Assembly (NCBI GenBank): GCA_017886545.1 | Contig: JAGHJS010000089.1 | Location: 1 to 50,015, forward strand | Direction: 5' to 3' | DNA length: 50,015 bases | Origin: Clostridia bacterium | GTDB lineage: Bacteria > Bacillota > Clostridia > Christensenellales > Borkfalkiaceae | In this document: one piece after another, positions 1-6,292 of the stretch | How positions within the stretch are numbered: position 1 is the stretch's first letter | Layout of the letters: each line of letters opens with the position of its first letter | Made by a program: the position numbers and the translations under genes | The notes under the pieces: model-generated | Database searches by the model: none | Seen by the model: the letters and a program-made list of their open reading frames with translations, nothing else | What the model was told of the DNA's origin: nothing

Positions 1-413
1 CCCCCGCCCGCCAGCACGCGCGGCGCCTCCGCACGGGCACGCTCCGCCGCGTACGCCTCGACGGCGCGCGCGGCTGCCTCCTCGATGCGCCGCTGCCATA
101 TTGCTGCGGGCGCCGCTCCGCCTTCCGCGGCGGGGAACATGCCCCCTTCCGCGGCGGCAGCCTGCCCGCCCGCGCCGCCTTCCGCGGGGCTTTGCGCGTC
201 CTTTTGCGCCTCCCCGCCCGCCGCGGCGAACTTCCCCTCCAATTCGCGCAGGCGCTGACTGCGGCGGGTGAATTCCGCCTCCAGCGAATTGTACGCGTGC
301 AGAAGGGCGTCCACGCTTTTGAACTTCCCGCAGGGCGCCGCCGTGCCCGATCCTTCACGGGCTTCCGCCCCCTGCACCGCCCCTGCGGGCGGAACGTTGT
401 CCTTCTCTTCCAT
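1..413 (-). CDS. Phage scaffold-like protein (partial, runs off the left edge)
   Basis: Reading leftward from an ATG at 411-413, the frame stays open for at least 137 residues to the window edge. A good Shine-Dalgarno (GGGAGG, nine bases upstream) supports the start. The N-terminus is acidic and low in complexity. A conserved-looking helical block around residues 29-60 (KFKSVDALLHAYNSLEAEF, then an Arg/Glu-rich coiled stretch) resembles the short helical proteins encoded just after portal genes in Clostridia phages, which act as scaffolds or head-assembly factors. Residues 61-110 are Ala/Gly/Glu-rich and probably disordered. It begins 22 bases after the portal stop codon, so it is surely in the same operon. 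The gene call is firm. The scaffold role is inferred from position and coiled-coil character, not from a recognised catalytic motif. Confidence 0.72.
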   Translation of the reverse strand, partial: MEEKDNVPPAGAVQGAEAREGSGTAAPCGKFKSVDALLHAYNSLEAEFTRRSQRLRELEGKFAAAGGEAQKDAQSPAEGGAGGQAAAAEGGMFPAAEGGAAPAAIWQRRIEEAAARAVEAYAAERARAEAPRVLAGG

Positions 414-435
414 ATTCCCTTACCTCCCGAAAATT

Positions 436-2301
436 TTATTCTCCGCGCGCCGGAGCCTGCTCTGCCGTTCGCGCAGGATCCTGCGCCTGCTTTGCAAGGC
501 TTTCCCGATGCGCGGCGACGTGCGCGGCAAAGCGCGCCTTCGCCTCCTCGCCGAGTTGCTCGGAGAGCACGTACCGCGTATGTTCGGCGATGTGCGCCCC
601 GTCGTCGTCATACGGCTCGACGGGCACCGCCTGCGAGCGGAGCAGCCGATTTTCCTCCGCCGCCCTGCTCTCCTGCAGGGCGTGCAGTCCGCTCCCGCCC
701 GCAAGATTCGCAAACCCGAGCGCGTTCAGGATGCGCCCGCGCGTTTCGTCGCTGACCTTCCCGTCCTCGCCGGCAAGCAGCCCCATGTTGTACAGCTCGT
801 AGAGCAGCGAACGGCGGCGCGAAGGCGAATTTGCCGCCTCGTCGTCCGTTTCGAACACCACGTCGTGCGCGGTGAGCTCCTTCGCCGTGACGCCGTACGT
901 CTCCGCGCGCCCGTCCGCACACAGCCTGCGCAGCGTGCGCCCCTCGCCCGCGAACTGCCGCATCAGCCGCAGGATATGCCTGCCGATGCGTTTGACCGCC
1001 TGTCTGATGGACTCCGTCGTGACGGCGAGCCGCGTGTCGTCGAGGTCGATGAGCATCTGCAGCCCCGTCGCGCTGGTCACGTTCGTGCGGTTGCGCGAGG
1101 TCGAGCTGATCTCGCTGACGCCGCTGACGAGGATGAACTCCTCTAAAAGCTGCGCCTCCTCCTCGGCGAACTCCGCGGGCAGGCTGTCCGCGCCGAGCAT
1201 CTTCGGCGCGGCGGCGCCCTGGCGGTAGACGAGCACCTTGCCGGGCGGCAGCCCCTCTTCGAGCAGCTCGTCGGTATCGACCGACCCGTCCTCCACGGCG
1301 AGCACGCCCATCGTGAGGCGGTTGAGGTACTCGTGCTTGCGGTTTTTGACCGCGTTGTACGCGCGCTGCACGGGGATCATGCGGTCGATGACGCTGCCGC
1401 CGAAGAACGCGCCCGAAAATTCCAGCGCGCACTGCCGCACGAACGGGTAGCCGCGCCCGCCCTCCTCGTTTTCGTACGGGAGCGCGCCGTCGTAGACGAG
1501 CCGCTCCCCCGCGGCGACGAGCAGCCTGCCCTGCGGGTGCTGCACCGTCGGCTTTTCATAGTATTCGATGACGAGCGCGCAGCCCCTTTTCACATACCGC
1601 GACCCCTCGCCCGCGCCGCCCATGAAGTTCGCCGCCGCCGAATAGGGTGCGAGCGAAAAGCCGTACACGTCCTGCCCCGCCACGCGCACGCCGTACAGCC
1701 GTTCGATCTCCGCGACGGGCAGCGCGCGGACGTGCATGATGCTGCCCTGCTCCGCGACCGACGCGCACGAGAGGTCCTCGGGATAGATCTCGAAGGGCGG
1801 GACTTCGGCGACGCGCACGCGGCCGCCCTGCCCGTTCTCCTCCCAGAATACCTTATAAAACGCCGTGCCGCACGTTTCGCTCCACACCGTCGCGCGGGAG
1901 ATCACCTCGTCCAGCGCGCAGTCCTCGCGCACCGAACGCAGCACGTCGGAGGCGAGCTTCGCCGCGTGCAGGTCGCACGCCTGTTCGGACGCCGCCCGCA
2001 CCGTGAGCTGCGGCCGCACGCGCGCAAGTTTGGCGATGCGCGTATCGATGGCGGGCGCGATGTGGTTGAACACCCGCCTGTACTGCCAGAAGTAGCGCGG
2101 CTGCTCCTCCTCCAGCTCGCCCGCGGGGTTGATGCCGCAGTACTGGTTGCCCGTGAGGAAGTTCATGTTCAGCTCCCACCCGCGCTCGGTCAGCCTGCGC
2201 TCCTCCTGCCTGCGCGCGAATTCCTCGCGCAGGCCGCGCACCGTGCGCTCTTCGTACTTTTCGTCACGCACGGGCGCGCTTTCCCTTCCTTGTCCTTTCA
2301 C
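436..2301 (-). CDS. Phage portal protein
   Basis: This 621-residue protein should form the ring at the capsid vertex through which DNA is packaged. The N-terminal third has the usual portal pattern of an aromatic linker (YFWQYRRVFNHIAPAIDTR), and the middle has a block typical of P22-like portals (SVIDRMIPVQRAYNAVKNRK, then a segment rich in Asn and Arg). The C-terminus is charged and Ala/Glu-rich. I chose a GTG start at 2299-2301 because AGGAGG lies seven bases upstream and because it overlaps the stop of the preceding gene in a GTGA, a common coupling arrangement. The frame stays open far upstream of this start, but that part translates to Arg/Gly-rich nonsense over the neighbouring genes. 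Order (terminase, small protein, portal, scaffold-like) is standard for a tailed-phage late operon. No frameshift was seen, so the gene appears intact. Confidence 0.88.
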   Translation of the reverse strand: MKGQGRESAPVRDEKYEERTVRGLREEFARRQEERRLTERGWELNMNFLTGNQYCGINPAGELEEEQPRYFWQYRRVFNHIAPAIDTRIAKLARVRPQLTVRAASEQACDLHAAKLASDVLRSVREDCALDEVISRATVWSETCGTAFYKVFWEENGQGGRVRVAEVPPFEIYPEDLSCASVAEQGSIMHVRALPVAEIERLYGVRVAGQDVYGFSLAPYSAAANFMGGAGEGSRYVKRGCALVIEYYEKPTVQHPQGRLLVAAGERLVYDGALPYENEEGGRGYPFVRQCALEFSGAFFGGSVIDRMIPVQRAYNAVKNRKHEYLNRLTMGVLAVEDGSVDTDELLEEGLPPGKVLVYRQGAAAPKMLGADSLPAEFAEEEAQLLEEFILVSGVSEISSTSRNRTNVTSATGLQMLIDLDDTRLAVTTESIRQAVKRIGRHILRLMRQFAGEGRTLRRLCADGRAETYGVTAKELTAHDVVFETDDEAANSPSRRRSLLYELYNMGLLAGEDGKVSDETRGRILNALGFANLAGGSGLHALQESRAAEENRLLRSQAVPVEPYDDDGAHIAEHTRYVLSEQLGEEAKARFAAHVAAHRESLAKQAQDPARTAEQAPARGE

Positions 2302-2801
2302 TCTTTCTCCTCCTGCGCGCCCGCGGCGCGCTCCGTTTTTTGCAGCAGCCGCAGCAAACGCCGCTTTTCCGCCGCGAGCTCCTCGTCCGTGAGGGACGCA
2401 AGCGGCTTTTCCGCCTCCAACAGCAGGCGCACCGCCGCCATGTCGGGCGGAAGCTCCCGCTTTTTCACCCGCCGCTTGACGAGCTGCTGCGACCCGTCTT
2501 CGCCGACGGCGTATTCCTCCACGACCTCGTCCGCCGAACAGCCGACCGCGCGCCGATAGAGCGCGCCGAGCACCTCCTCCCTGCCTTCGCCCGCGCTCTG
2601 CGCGGGCGAAGCGGAAAGCTGTTCCCCGTTTTGCACGGGCGCCGCGGGCTTTGCCCCGCCCCGTACGGGCGCTGCATTCTGCACGCTGCCCGCCGCAGAT
2701 GCGGCGGATTTTGCCCCGTATTTTGCGGGTACAGATACGGTGTTTGCCCCGTTTTTTGCAGACGTTGCGGCGTTTTGCGCCGTCTTTTCCGTTTTTTCCA
2801 T
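2298..2801 (-). CDS. Small terminase-associated phage protein
   Basis: A 167-residue protein starting at the ATG at 2799-2801, directly behind GGAGGA. The first 95 residues are a low-complexity Ala/Asn/Lys stretch in which short units built on 'KxGAxxxxxxA' recur. The C-terminal 70 residues look folded and contain a Lys/Arg block followed by ELPPDMAAVRLLLEAE. That motif is common in small proteins encoded beside clostridial large terminases and often labelled terminase small subunit or packaging protein. It begins 17 bases after the terminase stop and overlaps the portal start by four bases (GTGA). The function is inferred from position and the PPD motif. The repetitive N-terminus is unusual and may vary in length between strains. 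Confidence 0.68.
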   Translation of the reverse strand: MEKTEKTAQNAATSAKNGANTVSVPAKYGAKSAASAAGSVQNAAPVRGGAKPAAPVQNGEQLSASPAQSAGEGREEVLGALYRRAVGCSADEVVEEYAVGEDGSQQLVKRRVKKRELPPDMAAVRLLLEAEKPLASLTDEELAAEKRRLLRLLQKTERAAGAQEEKE

Positions 2802-2818
2802 ATCCTCCTCCGCCCGCG

Positions 2819-4246
2819 CTACGGCATGCCCCTGCGCGCACGCCTGCGCACGAGGCGCTCCTTTTCGCGCGCCACAAGGCTCGGCTGCGCGGCGGGCGGG
2901 CGGCTGCGCGGCTTGGTCATCAGGTAGTAGCGCAGCTCGTCCAGCGCGTGATCGTCCTTCTTTTTGGGTACGTCGCCCGCGCCCCAGAAGTAGCCTTTCA
3001 GCTCGCGGATCAGGTTGACGCACCCCTCGAAAATATACAGCCCCGGCCCCTCGCCGCCGAGGTAGCTTTTCACCCGCGCAATGCCCGCGAACAGGTCCTT
3101 GTCCACATGCGTGTCGACGAGGATGCCGTGCTCGTAAAACAGATCCGCCACGCTCTTCACGCTCGCGAGGGTGCGCTGCGACGCGGCGGGGTCGATGAGG
3201 GCGGAAAGCCGCCCCTTTCCGTCGCGGTGCCAGCCGATGCGGTCGCTGACCGCATGGATGCACTTCGCGTGGTAGTCGATGTCCTTTTCCGCCGCATAGT
3301 GCTCGGCGACGACGTACACGTTCCCGTCGTAGTCCGCGCAGTACCAGTGCGCGGAGAGCGGGTTGTGCAGCCCCGGGTCGATGGAGATGGTGTCCTGCCA
3401 GTCCGCGGGCACCGCAAAGGGCGGGATGACGTGCACGCGCTCGTCGAATTCGGGGTAGACCAGCCCTTCGGACGCCGCGAACCTGCCGTAGCGCCGGCTC
3501 TGCAATTCCTTTTCGCCGAGCGTGGCGGCAAGGCTTTTGATCTCGCCTTTCGGCAGGTACGGGTTGTCTGCCCATTCCATGAACTCGTACCACACCTGCG
3601 GGTCGCCGCGCGCGTTCATATAGATCTCGTCGTATAAAAAGGTCAGCCCCTTGAGCGGGGTCATGGTGCCGAAGATGTCGCCCGCGCGGTCGAACACGCG
3701 CATGCGGCACTCCTCGTACACGTCGCGGGGCGGCTCTTCGTCGAACCATACAAAGTCCAGCGAAGCGCCCTGGAACTTCTCCCGCCCCTGGTCGCAGGTC
3801 TTGAACCCGATGACGGACACGCCGCCGAACACGTTTCTGACGCGGATCTGGTCGATCACGCCCGACGGCGAACCGCGTTTTCCCGAGAGCATGGTCACCT
3901 CCTCGATCCATTCGGGCGCGAGGTAGTGCAGGATCTTTTTCTGCGCCACGTCGCGCTGCACCTGCTGCGAAAGGGACACGACCCAGCCGAACACGTCCTT
4001 CCGGTTTTTGCGGTACGGGTGGACGCCGCGCGCCATGTAGACGCACTCGACGGCGCCGCACTCCGTTTTGCCGCTGCGGTTGCCGCCGAACACCCAGCGG
4101 TTGCGCTTTTTGCATTTGTGGAAGGCGAGCTGTTTTTTATGCTTCACCCTGCCCGCGTTGTAGTTTTGCAGGGCGTTCCCCGCCTGCCGCCGCTTTTCCT
4201 CGCCCTCGATCGCGAGCAGGCGGCGCACGATCGTTTCCTCACGCAT
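2819..4246 (-). CDS. terL: Phage terminase large subunit
   Basis: The ATPase and nuclease that pumps phage DNA into the prohead through the portal. From the ATG at 4244-4246 it is 475 residues, normal for the family. A Walker A loop (GGNRSGKT) lies at about residues 54-61 and a Walker B with catalytic acid (LDFVWFDEEP) at 163-172. A motif III-like GTMTP follows, and the C-terminal RNase H-like nuclease has acidic residues in SIDPGL and in DELRYYL. A TTG at 4282 would add twelve residues; its Shine-Dalgarno is only slightly better, so the start is uncertain. The downstream genes for the small protein, portal and scaffold follow in tight succession. The motifs are complete, so the packaging motor could be functional. 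The rest of the phage, if present, lies to the left of the window. Confidence 0.93.
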   Translation of the reverse strand: MREETIVRRLLAIEGEEKRRQAGNALQNYNAGRVKHKKQLAFHKCKKRNRWVFGGNRSGKTECGAVECVYMARGVHPYRKNRKDVFGWVVSLSQQVQRDVAQKKILHYLAPEWIEEVTMLSGKRGSPSGVIDQIRVRNVFGGVSVIGFKTCDQGREKFQGASLDFVWFDEEPPRDVYEECRMRVFDRAGDIFGTMTPLKGLTFLYDEIYMNARGDPQVWYEFMEWADNPYLPKGEIKSLAATLGEKELQSRRYGRFAASEGLVYPEFDERVHVIPPFAVPADWQDTISIDPGLHNPLSAHWYCADYDGNVYVVAEHYAAEKDIDYHAKCIHAVSDRIGWHRDGKGRLSALIDPAASQRTLASVKSVADLFYEHGILVDTHVDKDLFAGIARVKSYLGGEGPGLYIFEGCVNLIRELKGYFWGAGDVPKKKDDHALDELRYYLMTKPRSRPPAAQPSLVAREKERLVRRRARRGMP

Positions 4247-4281
4247 ATGACAAATCCCGTGCCGATCCTCCCTCTTTTTCA

Positions 4282-4310
4282 ACTTTTCCCGCAGGCATGT
4301 ATACTATAAT
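4282..4310 (+). promoter_or_regulatory. Probable promoter of the rightward surface-protein gene
   Basis: A perfect TATAAT lies at 4305-4310, 63 bases before the ATG of the rightward gene, inside the short gap next to the terminase start. The -35 side is poor (no good match 16-18 bases upstream), so the call rests on the -10 hexamer and the position. If used, it makes the surface-protein gene independent of the leftward phage operon. Confidence 0.45.
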
Positions 4311-4373
4311 GGCTGCACACGCCCGCCCGCGGCGGCTCCCCGCCGCGCAAACTTACGGGCGAAGAGGCCGCCT

Positions 4374-5108
4374 ATGTGCAAAAAACTTTCCGCGCTCCTT
4401 CTTGCCGCCGTCCTGCTTGCCGCCCTGTCTGCTCCGTTCGCCGCGCCCCTTGCCGCATACGCGGCGGAGGGCGATGCTGCATTCGCGCGCATCACGCGCG
4501 AGGGCGTATACCTGTATTCCGAGCCGGACGAGGACGCGGGGCTGTTCGAACTCCCGCAGAGCTGGTTCGTGCGCGTGACCGCCCGCCTCGGCGGATACTG
4601 CGCCGTCGCCTACCTTTCGGACACGCCCGAACGCACCGCCGTATACGGCTACTGCAAGGAGGAAGAGCTGACCTTCGTCGGCTATACGCCCGAAACGCCC
4701 TTCCTCTCCTATACGGTGGACGTGACCTTCTCCGCGGGCGATCCTTCCCTCCCCGACGGGTTCCTTACGACCTATACGGTCAGCGCCGCCTATTACGGCA
4801 GCTTTTCGTACGGGTCGGCGACCTATTATTACGTGGAGCTCGAAGGGCGGTTCGGGTACGTGCCCGCCTCCGCCTGCCCCCCGCTCGACCTGCCCGAAAA
4901 CACCGAGCACACCGAAACCGAAACGCCCGTCCCCGACCCCGACGGCAGCCCCGCGGGCAGCGCCGCAGGCGCCGTGAGCGTGGTGCTCGCCTGCGTGCTC
5001 GCCGCGGCGGCGCTGGGCATCGCGTACTTTTTGTTCCGCCCCGCCGCCCGCGCAGGGCGCAGGAGCAAACGGGCGGAACGCGACGAGCGCGAAGACGTCT
5101 ACTTCTGA
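4374..5108 (+). CDS. Secreted, membrane-anchored SH3-like surface protein; moron-like position
   Basis: A 244-residue protein with a signal peptide (residues 1-31, ending AYAA), an extracellular part (32-175) rich in Tyr, Gly and Thr, a Pro/Glu/Thr linker (176-197), one transmembrane segment (199-221) and a short basic then acidic cytoplasmic tail. The ectodomain has two beta-rich segments resembling bacterial SH3-like domains ('VYLYSEPDED' and 'YYYVELEGRFGYVPASA'). The layout (SH3-like region, single C-terminal helix, charged tail) mirrors the C-terminal part of the large protein encoded at 6293-9247. The start is the ATG with GAAGAGG upstream. The gene runs against the flanking phage genes, has its own TATAAT, and its end overlaps the convergent sigma-like gene by ten bases. 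That context suggests a host-altering cargo gene, but the function is unknown. Confidence 0.8.
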   Translation: MCKKLSALLLAAVLLAALSAPFAAPLAAYAAEGDAAFARITREGVYLYSEPDEDAGLFELPQSWFVRVTARLGGYCAVAYLSDTPERTAVYGYCKEEELTFVGYTPETPFLSYTVDVTFSAGDPSLPDGFLTTYTVSAAYYGSFSYGSATYYYVELEGRFGYVPASACPPLDLPENTEHTETETPVPDPDGSPAGSAAGAVSVVLACVLAAAALGIAYFLFRPAARAGRRSKRAERDEREDVYF

Positions 5109-5686
5109 GCGGCGCGCGCGGGCAGCTCCGCTTTCTCGGCGCGTGCGGGCGGTTCCGCCTTTGCCGCACGCATCCCCGCCCTGCTAAAGCGCGCCCTGCA
5201 CTCCAGCCCGCAGCGCAGGCGCTTATCCACAAGGGCACGTTCCCGCCGTTCGCGCACATGCCCGAGCACCTGCCGCACGGCGGGGATGCCGCCGAAGGTG
5301 CGCAAAAACCACCCCTCGTCCATGCCGCGCTGCAAAAATTTTGCGTTCAGCCTGCGTTCCAGCCGCAGCTGCCTGCGGTAATAGGTGCGCGGCGAAAACC
5401 CGAACGGCACGCCGCACGCCTTCGTACGGCGGCGGAAATATTTGTATTCGAGGAGCAGCCGCTCCTCCTCCGTCAGTTCGCCGAGCACGCCGTCCAGCAG
5501 CGCCTTGAGCTGCCCGCAGCACCGCTGCGCATGCGCGCAGTCGATGAGCGCCTGTACGGTCGCCTCCGTATCCTCCCGCCCCAGCGACGAAGCGATCGCC
5601 TTCGCGCGGGCATACTGCCCTATGTCCTCCGCAAACCGCTTCAGACGCGGGTACAGGAACAGCATCGTCTTCTGATAATCCTTCAT
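5099..5686 (-). CDS. Phage sigma-70 region 4-like / ArpU-type late regulator
   Basis: A 195-residue basic protein that probably turns on the phage packaging genes downstream. Residues 1-100 are helical (LYPRLKRFAEDIGQYARA, then a Cys-containing stretch). Around residues 75-110 is a block (LTEEERLLLEYKYFRRR then SPRTYYRRQLRLERR) that reads as a helix-turn-helix of the sigma region 4 / ArpU kind found just before terminase genes in Gram-positive phages. The C-terminal 40 residues are Ala/Arg-rich and probably disordered. I chose the ATG at 5684-5686 (GGGAGG upstream). A more upstream start would add a Lys/Arg-rich leader with no better ribosome site. Its stop overlaps that of the convergent surface-protein gene. 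Confidence 0.75.
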   Translation of the reverse strand: MKDYQKTMLFLYPRLKRFAEDIGQYARAKAIASSLGREDTEATVQALIDCAHAQRCCGQLKALLDGVLGELTEEERLLLEYKYFRRRTKACGVPFGFSPRTYYRRQLRLERRLNAKFLQRGMDEGWFLRTFGGIPAVRQVLGHVRERRERALVDKRLRCGLECRARFSRAGMRAAKAEPPARAEKAELPARAAQK

Positions 5687-5745
5687 CCCCGAATCCACCT
5701 CCCGGCACGCCGCCATGCGGCGTCTTTCATTTTTCCGCGCGAACC

Positions 5746-5860
5746 GCAAAGCGTGCCCGCGCCCTGCCGCAAAGCGTGCCTGCGCCCTGCCGCAAAGCGT
5801 GCCTGCGCCCTACCGCAAAGCGTGCCCGTGCCCAGTCGCAAAGCGCGCCCGCGGCGGCGC
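5746..5860. repeat. Five tandem copies of a 23-bp repeat
   Basis: The core GCAAAGCG(T/C)G recurs at 5746, 5769, 5792, 5815 and 5838, exactly 23 bases apart, with the last two copies diverging. The period is not a multiple of three, so this is not a protein repeat. It lies just upstream of the leftward sigma-like gene and could hold repeated binding sites, or simply be a slippage-prone intergenic repeat. Confidence 0.85.
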
Positions 5861-6214
5861 CCGTCGCGAAGCCGCCTTCCTTCCGCAGAACGCTCCCGCC
5901 TCCGCGGCGTCCTGCGCCGCGCCCCTGCGCGGAACGCTTTCCGCCCTGCCCCGGCAGAAGATCTTCCCGCCCCCGAAGCACGGCGGCGCGCGCATTCCTT
6001 TCGCGCCTCTCACACACCCATTATCGCACAGCCGTCCGCGCAATGCCAGCATACCTGCCAAAAAAACAAACATATGTTCGTATTTTTCTTTCAGTATAGC
6101 GCTTTAAAAAGGCATACGGCTGTCATCTTTTAAATTTTATTGCAAAATATTCCGTCCGTGCAGGGATTTTTTTCGCGCGCGTGTGCGCGCTCCGCAAAAA
6201 AACGTAAAATTTTG
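5861..6214. other. Gene-free G+C-rich spacer turning A+T-rich
   Basis: No convincing gene on either strand. Short open frames here translate to Arg/Ala/Gly-rich sequence with no ribosome site. The left part continues the composition of the tandem repeats. From about 6050 the sequence becomes A+T-rich and leads into the promoter of the large surface-protein gene. This may be the edge of the phage segment, but no attachment-site repeat could be identified. Confidence 0.5.
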
Positions 6215-6243
6215 TCGACAAATCCCGCAGGGTGTGGTATACT
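6215..6243 (+). promoter_or_regulatory. Sigma-A-type promoter of the 984-residue surface protein
   Basis: The -35 is TCGACA (6215-6220) and the -10 is TATACT (6238-6243), separated by 17 bases, with a TG-rich stretch just before the -10. The gene's ATG is 50 bases downstream. Confidence 0.7.
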
Positions 6244-6292
6244 TGTTCTATCTATAAAAAACGCCGCCACAGGGCGGACGGAGCGGAAACGG

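Noticed and set aside
4353-4910. A 185-codon open frame antisense to the membrane-anchored surface protein
   Set aside because: The plus-strand gene has signal peptide, ectodomain and transmembrane helix in order. The antisense frame has none and no start signal.
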